A stretch of 64,000 bases of DNA, taken from Prochilodus magdalenae (lineage: Eukaryota; Chordata; Actinopteri; Characiformes; Prochilodontidae). Location of the stretch: positions 1 to 64,000 of the forward strand of contig JAMWET010002901.1 in the NCBI GenBank assembly GCA_024036415.1, read 5' to 3'. Made by a program: the position numbers and the translations under genes. Shown here one piece after another: positions 23,353 through 36,093 of the stretch. Position 1 is the first letter of the stretch; every line of letters begins with the position of its first letter. The notes beneath the pieces were generated by a model that was not told where the DNA came from, did no database searches, and saw only the letters and a list, made by a program, of their open reading frames with translations.

Positions 23353-26300
23353 TACCACATGACTGGAAACAAACAGCGACGTCATTTCAGGAGATAAAGG
23401 CAAAACCAAGACAGAGTGCACTGTTCTAATGCGCTTACGATGAACAGAATTCAGGTCTATAGCAGGGAGCCTGTGTGATACTGAGTTACAATGAAAACAA
23501 GAAGCTTATGTGGGTTTGGTCCAAAAATCTACAGACACAAAGCAGGCTGCCTGTGAGTCATGCAGGGTGTTGGGCGGAACAGTCAAACAAGCTGTAAAAC
23601 GCTCCCGGAGTCCAGCCCATGGGTCGGAGTAATGTACTGGATTCCTGTCATATTGATCACAGTGCTAAATTCAGCTGACTCAATGTTTTGTGTGCAAATG
23701 CACTGAAACCATAGTTACACACAACAATGAATGAAGCAAAACAAGCATAGTGTTCGATTCTCAACGGCTTTCAGAATTCACAGAAAACGCCTTTTATTGA
23801 TTTCATTTCCAGTGTAAACTGTCATTAAATAGCAAATTCATTATTTTGGGGGGTATTTCTAAAGAGGTTAGATATAATCTTTAATAATAAGTTTAAAAAA
23901 ACACAGGAAGTTCAAAACTGGAGTTCAAAACATGATTATAATATGTAGATAACATTATTGTACTTCTAATGGCTGTGCAAAACCTGACAGACCACCAAAC
24001 TATCAATCAGATAAACAGTTAATACTCATTACTTGTGCTCATATTTGTCAGGAGTCTGAAGTGCCTGCCAACCCACAAACCTACACCAGAAAGATTCAAC
24101 AAGTCATTTAGATATGGCTCCCCTTCCTATGCCAAGTGGGGGCCCATTAGAGTAATACCCCCGTCTGTGTATTTCCCTGTTTTCCTCTGCAACATTTGTT
24201 TTAAAGCAGGCGTTGGACATGCTAACATTAAGTGGAGGCTTAGCATGGGAACTGCTCTTTTGTCATCTACACAGGGTGGATAATGTTTATTTTTAACAAC
24301 AACATCCAGATACAGTCGATAGAAATCTCTGTGTGCTAACCACTCTGTGTCCGACATGAAGCTGAAGCCAGCTTTTTATTTCCCAGCATTCAAATTTTCC
24401 TGTTCGACCCTAAATGATGCAGCAGTTATATTTTGCCACCGCAGGCAACTGATGTTAACTGCTGCACCATGTGAGGTGGAACAGAAAAATTCTAACAAGA
24501 ACCTGGCAAATAAGAAGCAGAACTGGGTCAGCACAACATCAGACTGGCAATGAATCATGACCCTAAAGAGGGATCAATATCAACTGCCTATGGCAAAAAT
24601 GCTTACAAGGGAAATGCACACATAATGTCCAGACAGACTATCAGTAGAAAGGATCGTTTAATCTGCCAACAAGCATGAGCAGCTCCCACAGTTTCCTTAT
24701 CCACCATCCACCACCTTTGTGACACTTTCATTACACACCCCTCACACCCCTGTCTTTTCCTGGACCAGTTCCAGCAGCTAAGCAGAAGGGAAGCTGGTCT
24801 CACAGCGCTCATCACGTGTTCTGCCATTGACATCCAGCCTCCATCGCCTTCGTTAGAAGTGGTGTTGTAAATGAGAACCCTGGACTGCTACAGACTGGAA
24901 CTGTATAGTCTTTAGCGATGAATCCAGGTTCTACTTGGGATCCAATGACGGTCAGGTTTGGCTGTGGAGCAACACACTGCCTCAACAGCTGGTGTGATGA
25001 TCTGGGGAGCCATCACATGTGACAGTTGGTCAGCCCTCGTGATCATACAAAGGATATTAACAGGGTAGGGATATGTGCAGGTAGGGCTGCCCTCTAGAAG
25101 TCCACGATTCGAAAGCGTCAGTCGGCGACCCTTTAAGTCGACTGTGACCCTTCAAGTCGAGTGACAGCAGTGACCTTTTTTTCCCCCGTTAAACAGACTA
25201 AAGCTTACAAAAATGCACAAAAACTTTAAGAAAAAAAAGACATTTTAATCATTATTAAAAGGGGAGTAATATATATATATATATATATATATGCATTTCA
25301 TTGGCTCTATACCTGTACTCTGCACAATGACAATAAAGTTGAATCTAATCTAATCTAATCTAATATATTAAATGTCTAGCTGGGCTGTGACGCATGCTTG
25401 CTAAAAAATGTAATCCACGTGATGACATGCGCTGGCGGTTCACCGCTTAGGAAGCCGCGAAGCTGAGAAACAGGGGGGGAGCGATGTCTCAGAGAAAGTC
25501 TGGAGGAGGTTTTAAAGAAGAGAGTCCAAACAAATGAAACCGAATTCTGCTCGTCATTTAGTCACACATCGAACACTGCTCCAAACGAGTGAGCTGATTC
25601 TCTTTTGGACATAACGGCTGTTTGTGGTGAGGGAAGAACGGAACGAAGACATTTGTTTTATTATAATTCCATTATTTTAGAACCTAAATTACAGATATGT
25701 TTATTTATTCGTCTACAGCTAAGATTATTTTTATTTAAGGATGAGTACAGTCACTTGACATGCCTGCCGATAAACGAGAGATAATTATTACAGCGCAGGG
25801 AATATATTTAAACGGTTTCAGGTCTACCATTCTTCTTTTAATCTATAAATAATTTAAATATGGACTAATCTGGTTTTATTTAGCAGTTCAGTATTTATGA
25901 GAGATGAAAGACGAAGGGTCCTGCTACTGAAAAAGCTGTTAGAAGTCAAATTAAAAGACTATAAGCTATAAGCGCTAATGTTTAGTACAAATATGAGCTG
26001 CTGCCCGGCACTATATTCTGTAACTAAAGGCTCCAGTTCAGATCGATCATCATACGCCCCGCCTCTTTTGGTTAAAAAATATGCTCCTGTGACTCTGCTG
26101 ACTTTCTAAATGAGGAGGGCAGATCTGAAGCATGTGCAGACTGATTTACTGATTACTAGATAATGTACATGGAGAAAACGTGAACAAATAGTCGAATCAT
26201 CGACCAAGACGGGCGAATCCGAGTCGGGTACAGCCCTATGTGCAGGACATCCTCTGGCCACATGGCTTGCCTCTCATGGCAGGGTTTTTAAATGGCATTT

Positions 26301-29300
26301 TTTAGCCGAATAATGCTCGTCACACACATCAAGAGTTTCCCAGGAATGTCTCAACCAGATTGCAACACTTCCTTGGCCAGCCTGATCACCAGATGTATCA
26401 CCAACCAAGCATTTATGGGATCAGGGTCGATGCCAACTTATGAGTGTGCAGGATCTACAGGCCCAGCTGCCACATCTATTGGCAAATGCGCCTCAGGATG
26501 CCATTCAAAACCTGTAGCCCTCCACAGCTAACCGTATATCCTTTTGTATCCAGGCTAGAGGGGATATTGTAATTACATATATGTCAATCAATCAATATTT
26601 ATTTGTATAGTGCTTTTTACAACCAATGTTGTCTCAAAGCAGCTTTACAGAAAATCACAGTCTATAATGATGTATCATCATTATATTCACACATATAAAG
26701 TTTCATTGGAATTCTACAACTCCTTCTTGATGCGTTTTCATTTTGTCAATAAGTACATTAACGGAGATTCCATTATCGTGTAACTGCTGCAGGATCCACA
26801 AAAATGTTAACGCTGTTAGTGTGAATATTGGTAATTTGAACGTCATTATATTAACAGGTAAATAAGTAAGAGTAGACGAGAGAATGGATGTAGTGTTTGT
26901 TGCTATGGTAGCATGCAACTGTATTCACGCCGGCTCCTCAACAGAGGTTCCTTGAACATACAGGGCATTACTGAAGGGCTCTTGAGCAAGAAACCTAAAC
27001 CCTTAGCTGCTTTCTGGTCACCGTGGATAGGGCTGCCCACTGCTCCAGGCAAGTGTGCTCACTGCCCCTAGTCTGTGCATTCACCAGTGTGTGTGTATAT
27101 AGGTGTTGCACTGCATGGGTGGGTTTAATGTGGAGGACAAATTCCTCTGTGTACAAGCACAACTGGTCAATGGTTCTAAATCTGAAATCCTAAAATGCAA
27201 ATTTTCTTTAGAGAGAGGAGAAAATCAAGTTCCACTCTTGCTTCAGATCAAAAAAAAGGTTTCTGCTTTGTGAGTACATCCCTCAGTCTTAAAAGACAAT
27301 AAGGCATTATGAATCTGAAAGGACAATATTGGAACAATGGATCCCAGACCTCAGGAAGCAGAAAACGCAAGCAGCTCCTAGGACTGATGTTTGGCAGCGT
27401 GGACAATATACGCCTGCAGTTATTGTTTGCAAGTTTCAGAAAGAAGTTGTAATTCAAGCTGTAGGATTCAAGACAAGATTCAATACATGACATAAAGGAA
27501 GACTGATATTTCATGTCATTTTCTTTAACATTAATGTTTTCTTTTTCCTGATGCCCAATAATAAATAACTTGTCCCTAACTCCCTGCTGTACCGAGTAAA
27601 GCACTGTAGGTACATATAACACAGCTTCTTTCATATTTACAAAAAAAACAACATTTATGCTGATATGTATAACTTCTGCAAGACAGCATGTGTTTCTGCA
27701 GTCTTCTAAATGACTTACTAAAAGCTTACTGTCACTAGACACCATGATATGTTGTCAAATCTACCTGCCACTTATCTACCAAAAGACTTAACACAGCAGT
27801 ACCTCACCATTTTACATAATAAGCAAACACAGTACATGCTGGAAGACAAATAGAAACAGGGGATTATAGCTCCTCTATAGTGGCTGTAAGGGCCCATGGT
27901 AGGTACAGAAAGGGGATTACACACACGGACCATATGGTCCCTTGAAAGCATTGTATATGAAAGTGCTCACAGCAGGTACATGTATGCTCTTACTGTAAAT
28001 TTCTACACAGCCTTTACCTCATCTAGTTAAACACTAACTGCATTCCATTCAAAATCACATGCCTGCAGTGTTAGTCTAGGGGTCGATAACCAGGACTGCC
28101 TTTGTGGGCGTCTATTAAATGCATCTAAATGGCACCAATAGTATCAGCAGCAATAGTTTCCGTACCTTGCCTTTTGTCCTCATTGGCTTCACTCCAGCAA
28201 AAGTAGGAAAACCTCTTGGAACCTGCCAAGTGAATTTTTGGCGACACCAGAAATTTCAGCGACTGGGTCATGCAAGCGGTCTCCATGACTGCGGGGTGGA
28301 TGTGTGTCAAGGCCAGGTGGCATATGGTATGGAAGCAGGATCCCTCTGACACAGCATATGGTCAGCTAGCCTTCTGACAACACTGCGCTCTAACACTTTC
28401 TCAAGCCCTCTGGAGATTAAGACAGTCACACTGCACGACCTGAGCCAAATACATGGAAGTCTTACTGAGCTGTCTGGCAGTACGAACAGAATCCCAGAAA
28501 ATCATGCTGTAACACTAAATCTACTAAAAACAAAAGCAGGCAGCAGTGGTTCAAATCCGCCAGTTTTGCCTAAGACTGCACCAAAGACCACAAATGCTGG
28601 AGGGCATTAAAGCAACACTCCAGTTCAGACAAATATCAAATTTGCATAATATTCCTCAATTCCGTCTCAAATGCATAGTCAATCAGACAACATTTGCTTT
28701 TATGCTATGAGGCTAATTTAGCTATCAACACTGGAGGTTTATAGCCAGCACTTTAGTTTCATGCAAAGCGTCATGAATGCCTCAAGCATTGAGTCTGTCT
28801 GTTTCCACAGCCTACAGGATGTCAAACACTACTGAAAAAATCTAGGGGCACAAACTTAATGCAACCATCTTTTATCGCACCTATGAGTCAGAGAGGATGA
28901 ATAATTCCGCAATCAGATTTTCCTACATTGTCTGAGCACTCAAGGATTTCCTGAACAACATTATCAGTTTCAATAGCCCTGGAGCTGGAATCTAAACTAC
29001 AGAACACATTTCCCGTAGTTCCCGAATGTTGATTGTTCTGCTTAGCATCTGTTTAGGCAGCATGTTTGAAAATTAAATGCCAGGGCAAACTGGCTAATAA
29101 CACTTGGCAGTACACTGCCTGCACATAAGCATCTATGCAAATATTGACTGTTATTATAATGCCAATGTGCAGGGAAACAAACTTTCCAACACATCAGACC
29201 ACCCATGAAAAAAACAGCTACGGCAAAAGATGTGAGTCTCACGCTGGGCTGGATTTAGTGACTGTGGGGATCTATGCCGAAGATGGGACTGGGTCATCCC

Positions 29301-29819
29301 CAGATGCTCATTTTTTAGTTAAGGCTGACAAAATTAAATGTTAAGATTTTAACTTATTTCTTTAACATTTTAGTTAAGTGTATTAAGTGACCCTAGCGTG
29401 TTGTCATATAATTTTGCTTATTAAAATAAATCAATTAATAATAATAATAATAATAATAATATGCTAAAAACAAGCAACACTATTTGGCACTGAAGTGAGA
29501 CAATTTGGTATCCCAAAATAATGTGGAACAATGCAGAATGAAAATTTTCCAGAATTCCATTTTAAGCGAAGTATCTAGCAACTGAGTAACACTGGAATAC
29601 TTTGTTTTGAGTAATCACCCAACACTGTAGTTACAAACATTAACACTACCATTGTGTATGATCTGCTGAGCCTGTCAACACCTAGAAATTTACACTGAAT
29701 AACCTCTATGCTATAAAGTAGTTCTGTTTAATTGTTTAGCTCTAAGCAGCCCAACAACATGGTATAGTACAGTCTAATAACATGGTACATGTCCATTATA
29801 ACCATGACGTTTCCAATAC

Positions 29820-29910
<91 letters not shown>

Positions 29911-31067
29911 TATATACACTTATACACACTTTTTCATGGGGGTCCTAGGTGGCCTTTACATATCTGCCCTTGTTGTTATGGTAAACCACATAACCAAGGC
30001 GCTAATTGAGACGTAACAAACCACTGTGCTTATTAGTATAAACCCCCAATAATGTACCAATGACTTATATTTGTGCAGTGTAAGTTTCTGCAGGCATCTC
30101 TACACCACACAGAAGCAACAAACAGACTCTTATCATGGCAAGTTCACGCTGTTTTAGCTTCGAAGCGCATCAAACATCAAGATTATCTTTTCAGAAAAGA
30201 AGATTTTCAGGAACAAATGAAGATGAATTTAGACTGATACAATTCTGGGCAATGCTGATATGAGCTACACATACAGTCTCTTAGTATGGCGTGAGTCTGC
30301 CGTGTTTGCTAATGCAACATGCACATGTTTGGAATGGAGTCGTAGAGGTTCCTAATCGTAATCATAATCTATGATAATCCATCCCATACACTTAAACATT
30401 GTCATGCACTTCCTGCAGATACTGCAGTACGGGCCCAAGTGTAGTGACACCAGGCCTTCTGGACATGTGGCACGAGACAACAAATCATTCATCTTGGTGC
30501 TGATCACGGTGCCTCCATTCACAGATTTGTTGGTCATCTCAACCAAGACAAGTCTTTGGCAACGTTGGGTGTTTAGCCAGTCATTGTAATGGTCTGTGTG
30601 CATGAACTCCTGTTTGTGCAGCCATCTGCCAATGGTGCTGGCCCTAACAGGATGACTCATGTAGGGCGGCACTGCTCATTGAATGTCCACAGTCATGGAT
30701 GTTGTGTCAGTGAGGTATAGCAGAACATTTCTGTGGGTTGATTCCTTCTGGGGGCAACTACTGATGCCCCCAATCATTTGAGGATAAGTTTATATGGATG
30801 GTTAAAAAATTCTGCATTATTTGTAGATAGCAAGTTAGACTGTAAGCTTATACAAAAACATAAATGTGTCAGTCCACAAGAAAGTGTAACCCCACCTTTC
30901 ATGACTTGGCATATTTTAAAACAGGTTATTACCTACGTGGGCCTCCAGTGCAAAACTAATACACTTGGGCTAAAGTGTGATGTGATTTATGCCTATAATG
31001 GGTTGAGACTAATAAAGGATTTGCATTCACCTGTAGGCTGTGGGGTAAGGGACTGCGGGGATGCCAT
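12721..31067 (-). CDS. arhgef10l: Rho guanine nucleotide exchange factor 10-like, N-terminal third (truncated)
   Basis: Coding exons, 5' to 3' on the minus strand: 31067-31031, 22008-21685, 21586-21559, 21038-20965, 19536-19468, 18451-18329, 16771-16635, 13878-13765, 13414-13306, 13116-13013, 12798-12721. All have AG/GT sites, and phases chain to exactly 399 codons without a stop. Residues 1-18 start [18 protein letters not shown]; 26-35 are an acidic run and 40-49 read [10 protein letters not shown]. Tyrosine motifs are IYE (Y153), IYDDV (Y205) and IYEDV (Y224), followed by [10 protein letters not shown] (240-249). Residues ~265-340 are the charged linker with [10 protein letters not shown]. 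Residue 374 onward ([13 protein letters not shown], then [11 protein letters not shown]) is the first helix of the DH domain. The family activates Rho GTPases (RhoA type) through DH-PH and carries a C-terminal WD40-like region; those parts are absent because the sequence folds back in the next intron. Being next to rcc2 supports the 10L paralogue rather than ARHGEF10. Confidence 0.9.
13943..14168. repeat. (GA)n arrays, right arm
   Basis: GA runs at 13,943-14,019 and 14,101-14,168, lying in the intron upstream of the minus-strand exon 13,878-13,765. On the coding strand this is a CT-rich tract about 60 nt before the acceptor. Confidence 0.95.
23353..24340. other. arhgef10l intron 2, unique part
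   Basis: AT-rich sequence just outside the palindrome, without recognisable exon, RNA gene or repeat. Confidence 0.6.
24375..24505. repeat. Palindromic MITE-like repeat, copy 1
   Basis: ATTCAAATTTTCCTGTTCGACC...GCAGTTA is answered by TAACTGCTGCACC...GGTGGAACAGAAAAATT. Sister copies lie at 56,300-56,425 and, more degraded, at 58,165-58,255. Confidence 0.6.
25082..26238. mobile_element. Non-autonomous hAT element, 1,157 bp
   Basis: Flanked by the 8-bp direct repeat TGTGCAGG (25,074-25,081 and 26,239-26,246), the duplication size typical of hAT. Its ends are inverted: TAGGGCTGCCC at the left and the complement of TAGGGCTGTACCC at the right. It carries a short opening frame [17 protein letters not shown] at 25,484, but no transposase. 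It interrupts a Tc1-like transposase, so it is the younger of the two. A LINE-like tail is nested inside it. Confidence 0.85.
25295..25370 (+). mobile_element. 3' tail of a LINE-type retroelement with (AATCT)n end
   Basis: 'CCTGTACTCTGCACAATGAC' followed by AATAAAGTTGAATCTAATCT and further pentamer repeats. This resembles 3' tails of fish non-LTR elements that end in short tandem repeats. Only the last ~75 bp is present, preceded by a (TA)n run at 25,269-25,293. Confidence 0.55.
26583..26665. repeat. Short dispersed fish repeat
   Basis: Contains 'ATTTGTATAGTGCTTTTTAC' and 'AAAGCAGCTTTACAGAAAAT', a pattern common in otophysan fish genomes. That recognition is from memory and was not searched. 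Confidence 0.55.
26935..27180. repeat. Dispersed repeat ('GGTTTAATG...CAAATTC' type)
   Basis: Includes 'GCACTGCATGGGTGGGTTTA' and 'GAGGACAAATTCCTCTGTGT', a recurrent tail seen in fish interspersed repeats. No coding content. Confidence 0.45.
27181..30260. other. arhgef10l intron 2, mostly unique sequence
   Basis: No exon with plausible splice sites or homology was recognised. A 165-codon minus-strand open frame at 27,248-27,745 has no recognised motif and lies in AT-rich intron, so it is not called. (TAA)n occurs at 29,436-29,460. Confidence 0.55.
29821..29917. repeat. (TA)n microsatellite, ~95 bp
   Basis: Nearly pure TA dinucleotides, with minor interruptions at the right end. Open frames across it (IYIYIY...) are artefacts of the repeat. 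Confidence 0.97.
30276..30672 (-). mobile_element. Tc1-like transposase relic
   Basis: On the minus strand it shares with the 63.6-64.0 kb relic the string 'AGGAACCTCTACGACTCCAT' and the segment with GGATTATC upstream. The frame for 106 codons from 30,672 is open but lacks the full catalytic core. It is a fragment of a dead Tc1-family element in arhgef10l intron 2. Confidence 0.55.
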
Positions 31068-31096
31068 GGGCTCAGCCTGTTGTCACATCTGCCTTC
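31031..31096 (-). CDS. arhgef10l: arhgef10l exon 2 with the start codon
   Basis: On the minus strand a TTTACAG acceptor precedes the exon and GTGAATG follows it. The ATG is at 31,067-31,065, after 29 nt of 5' UTR, and encodes [12 protein letters not shown] plus one base. The phase-1 end joins the AG acceptor of the acidic exon at 22,008 to give ...PQPT-ESMPTG. The MAS...PQP opening is like the N terminus known for ARHGEF10L proteins, which decides this start over the internal Met at residue 15. It is only 37 coding nt, 9 kb upstream of the next exon. Confidence 0.8.
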
Positions 31097-34000
31097 CTGT
31101 AAATGATAGCAGCCTTATGTTACACAAAGTCTGACGCACTGTATGATTACAGACATACATTCAAGACTGTTGCAACATCACTGTCCTTAAGCTTCTTAAC
31201 AGTCCCTGAACTGAAGAACACGCCCTGTAAGCACACAAGACCCAACTCTGCCTGCAAGGAGATCAATAATCTATAATGATTTCATATCCATATGCTGTAC
31301 AGAGAAAGAGGGAGAGAAGAAGAACGCAGATTGCTGGAGGAGGCAACATGAGAGGAAGCTTCGGTCCGCCAGTGGTTGTACTGTGTGAGGCTGTTAAATT
31401 CCTCAGCAGTGCGTGGCGGATCCAGGCTTGCCTTTAACTGACTGGCTGACTGGGTCCTCCCACAGGCAAGGCGAACAACGTGAGTGAAAAACAGGCCAGC
31501 TCAGCTCTGAGGAATGAACAGAGCCCAAACAACTTTAAAGAGACTGGGCATTTCCAGGGGTCCCGTTATTTATATCCAGCTTGTATACTGCTACGCTGAC
31601 TACTCCAAACTTCAGTAATCCAGGTCAACAGTTGTTTTTCTTCAATGCTGAAAGATTAGGTTATAATTTACTGTTAAAAATATGTTTTCCATTTTTTCCC
31701 TGAAACTAAAAACAGAAATGAAGGGTGGTCATTTGTTGCACAATACTATACATATAAGTTAGGGCACAAGTGACAGGCTGATAAAATTACACATCATCAT
31801 CATCATCTCCTCAATAAAGCCGCAACAATGGCTCTTAAAATCTTACATATAACAACTACATCAAGAAAGATTTTGGGTTTCTGTTGCTTATTTGAGATTA
31901 ATATAGAACTGACACTCATTTTTGGCCATTATGTCCACCAATAAAGCACTATCCCACAGGGGAACACAATCAATTCTTTAAAACATGCAAATAATGTAAC
32001 AGTTAAAATGGAATTCATTCAGAGTCATTTAACGTGAAATGCTCGAACATGCTAGAGAAATTCAGAATTCTTCACAGTGGTGCAGTGATGGGAACCAGAC
32101 ATCCGAAGAATTAATATCTCTATAAGCTTCACAGAAAGTTATTACACAAAATGATTATGAATTTGCTTCCTAATGTCTGGTGGTTGTGTGAAAAAAATGT
32201 CTTTCCACCCATTTATATTAATCCATTCATGCCAAATGGCTACATGCAGGGTGTTTTAGTCCAGAACCTGTGCAGCTTTACCACTATTTATTCATCATAG
32301 TAAATAAAATGGCTAAATCTGCAATAAACCCTTTCACACCAAGTCCACCTGATTGACTCTGTTTATGTGTTTAAGGACTAAATTATTAAGACATTCTTTA
32401 AAATTTGGTGGAATTCCTCTTTAGGTAAAACCACTGAAATCTGACCTTATAAAATTACACTGTCCAAAATGATAGGCCATCAGAATTCCTAGCTCCTATA
32501 AACCGGTATCAGTGAACGTTGGTAAAGCCCTAAAACAGAGAACAGCAGATAGATTGTCAGGACCTTACAGCACAATAGAGCTAAGCAGAAGCCCCTCCAG
32601 CACTGCATTACACAGCCGCAGACGTCAACCCCTAGTGCTTTCAGCCGCCACTCTTGCTTGGGAATCACACAAAGACAAAGTCAGTCTTTATGGAGGATTT
32701 CATTTGAAAGGAAAAGATTAATCTCACATTCCAGCAACAGCCTAGTTCTTTGTTTCTAAGGGTCTTTAGGAACCACTGAATTAGTGTCCTGCCCAATTGT
32801 GCACCTGCAATTCACTATTAAGAGCAAATAAGGAGCCAGCAGTCGATTCCTCCAAGAGTCACGTGCCAGCTGAGAGAGGCAAAGGGTGCAAAAAGAGTGA
32901 GACTGTTTCAAACGGCCATCGTCATGGAGCCCCGGCCACACTGGGACATAAATAACCCAGCCATTGCCTTGGTCACAGACTCAATGCGTGAAACATCTGC
33001 ACCTCCACACGAATACACCGCACATGCCCACTCTTTTCTCTTTCTCTCCTCAGTACTCTCTCGTCTACTGCTGGACTGGGTAACACTTTGAAACTGCACT
33101 AAAATGTTGCTTAGCAAACTGGAGCAGACCCGCATTGGATCGGTTTAGTTTCAAATCTGTTTAGATCGACAGTGAACCAAGATTCATTTGTGTAGCAAAC
33201 ACTAAAAAGCAAACAGTAACATAAGATAAACATGTAAAAGGTAGTTTAAAGCATTTACTGTACTGACAGTTATTTTTATTTATTTAAAAGGTTTGAGTCC
33301 AGAGAAGCCATTATTTATTACATTAGTAATTGAGTAACGCCTCATTGTCTTTACAGGCAAACTCTTACATAAGAATACTGATGATGTCATACCAAAATCT
33401 CTTCAAATAAGTACTCCTACACAAGAAGGAAAAATCCTTCTTAAATTTCAACGCAAGTTGCTTTTTGACCATTTCTATTTTACCATTCTGTTGTATAATT
33501 TGTGAAATTTTGAGCCCAAAAAAATCAAGATAAATTCATAAATACAAGACTTACATGGTTTGTTCTCAATGTAACAATGTTTATCATTTTACTAACTGTA
33601 ATTGTAGCATCATACATTATCTGTTTGTAATGTATTGCAGTGTATTCACTCTACTTTGCCTGATAGTATACACTCTACTTTGTAAGCTCATGATATCGTT
33701 CTCTAAATATGAGTGATTACAATGTCCAGTTTAATAATACTCTAATAACACTATTGTCATCAAACTGTAATTACAAACATGGTCTTGGTCATAAGTTTGG
33801 TTTGGTGTGCAATATTCTATTAGCTGACAAAGCATGAAATACTTCTACAGCATTTTGCTATCGCTTGTATGAGTGTCTGGATGCTTTAGGTCAAGATGTC
33901 CACTTTCACTGACAAAAGGCCTCCGGGTTCTCCAAGTTCTCTCTCTAACATGCTTGGTACTTTAGTATTGCCACAGGAAGAAGGACCATAAGAAGACATA

Positions 34001-34180
34001 TCTGCTTAACATGCATACAAAGTTTAAACAAAGATTCTGATATTCACCTGTTTTCTTAATGGGAATTTGCCCTTAGGTAAGAACCGAACCTACACACACT
34101 CATGAGTACAAATGTGGGAACAGCTCTGCGGGTTGAAAACACGTCAAGAATCTGACAGACTTTTTTTAGGACCTTTCTCA
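31097..34180. other. arhgef10l intron 1, proximal part
   Basis: AT-rich sequence with one copy of the dispersed repeat (32,015-32,260). A GC-richer patch at 31,310-31,560 could be regulatory, but no motif decides this. Confidence 0.45.
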
Positions 34181-35500
34181 AGAAAAAAATTATAAATAAA
34201 TTGTGGGGTATTTGTGATGGAGGCCCAAAGAAGCTAAAGCCCAGGGAAGGTGCATATCACTCTGGAACATTAGTGTCCGTCCACTACAGCCGCTGTTGGT
34301 TTAACTTTCTCCTGTGGTTTGGGACATTGCTCTTTTGGAAAGTTCAGACTGGAAACACTCAGTACAGCCTCCAAGCAGATGCATGCAGATATTTCCCTCT
34401 AACAGTCTGTAGTTATGACAATCTGCTATATTTATTTCTCCTCCAATCTTGACTTAACTTCCTGTGCCACTGGTGCTCACTCCTTTTTAGGACAAGTGAG
34501 TTCCACCTCCGTATTTCACAGCAAGGATGTCATGTTTCTCCTCATACAACTTGCTGACTCCTCTCCAAACATATTGCCTGATCATGGTTATAACGTTCTC
34601 TAGGTGGTGTTCGTTAAATTCCCAGTGGGCATTTTTGTACTGTGATTCTAACAGTAGCTTTTACATGAAAAGTTCTTATTTGACGTGATCTGGTCTTCCT
34701 CTCCACAGGACCGGTGGCTTTCTTGCTTTTAACTTGATATTTAAATTGTGCCAAACTTTTTTTGCAACAGCTTCCTGAATCTGTCCGCTATTTTGCTTTA
34801 TGGATGCTTTGGAAAAGAAAATTCCCAACATGTGTTCCAGGTCTTTGTTTTTCACAAGAAGACATTGCTTCCTTTTCTTAAGAAGGCAGTCTACCGTATG
34901 TGCTTGATCGTGCAATAACAGGTCCAACAAAAGAGTGTGTAAACTTCAGGCACCTGTCATATTTAAAGAAGAACTTGTTTACGCTGTCCTGTTATGTTTG
35001 GTAAAATGCTCATTAGCATAGATTTGAGTAGAATATACCATGCTAAATATATTAGGCTCTTCAGTCATCAGAGTAATTGCCCGCAGTGTTTTAAAGAAGT
35101 CTGCAGACATGTTTTCCACAGTTCTAAGGTTCAGTCGTTGTTTGTTGGATTTTTCTGTTACTCACAATCCAAATAAATATAAACACATTGCCTGATGTTG
35201 AGGTCTGGACACTGGCGGTGGTCAGCAGTTTTTAAAATTTTGTAAATGTTTCCTTCAGTCAGTGATGGCTTTTTGGCAGCTATGTGTCCTTTCAGACCCA
35301 TATCACAGAGCTGTCATCTAGGAAGGATGGAAAGAGATCTAAAGTTTCTCTGATCTAAAGTAAGAGTAGAGGCTGATTTTCTCCAAAATAAATGTTCACA
35401 GTTTAGGTGGTCTCCACAATTGTTAGAGGGCTCTTTTTCGTAAGCGCCAGTTTTCTTTTCCTTTAAGTTTCTATATGCAGGTGGTTTATCATACACTGAA
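34180..35500 (-). mobile_element. Degenerate Tc1/mariner-like element
   Basis: Minus-strand fragments read MGLKGHIAAKKPSLTEG (near 35,300-35,250) and HDILAVKYGGGT (near 34,530-34,500). These resemble the middle of Tc1-type transposases, in which HGGGSVMVWG-like motifs occur. Frames are broken many times. A related piece ('GTCCTTTCAGACCCAGAGTG') lies at 53,650. Confidence 0.5.
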
Positions 35501-36093
35501 GCTTTTCTGATGAAATTTAAATGACTTGTATTTAACAGTCATTTAGATTAAAAATGAAATTAATGAAATAAAGTATGGCATATTATGAGCATATCTGTAT
35601 ATCGGTAGAGCTGTACCTATATATATGTAAAAAGGACTTTGATGTTGAGTACTCAAGTACAACAAGCTTGCAGATAAGGCGAGGCTGTAGACCTGTCACA
35701 CTAAGCTATATATATTAGTTGCATATTAACAGGACAGAGGGGCTGTTTGTTAAATGGTACGAATGTAACTGACAGCTGATTCGTAAGGCTTTGAAACATA
35801 AATGCTTAGAAACAAGTGTTGTTTTGTCCTGCTGTTGTTGGTCATCAACCCTTTCATGCCAAATCCTCCTACTAGTGCAATTCAGAGGCCATCTAGGGGG
35901 CACAAATCAGATGTAATACTGAAACAATAATATTTTCATGCTCCTTAGTGTTGTCTCTTCCCATCTGTGTGCTTAAGCATACATTAACACAGACCCATTG
36001 CTTCATCGTCCTCAAAGCCCCCCTGAGGGATCCCAGCTTTGTTGCATTGTGGTAATGGAGTAAGTGTGGGTGAGATGACACATGGATTCTTAC

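Larger units (their letters stand above)
24600..26535 (+). mobile_element. Tc1-like transposon relic split by a hAT insertion
   Basis: The left part holds the Tc1 catalytic motif VFSDESRF (24,908-24,931), then [12 protein letters not shown] sequence near 24,995-25,015, with frameshifts. The right part resumes at 26,239 with [14 protein letters not shown] and a region matching the '...SPD...' end of the DDE core, to about 26,530. The two halves are consecutive parts of one transposase, interrupted exactly at the hAT duplication. The element is dead. Confidence 0.8.

Noticed and set aside
27248..27745. 165-codon minus-strand open frame
   Set aside because: No motif, AT-rich composition, no supporting splice or promoter context; probably chance within intron 2.
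29728..30016. Open frames of repeated Ile-Tyr
   Set aside because: Direct translation of the (TA)n array.
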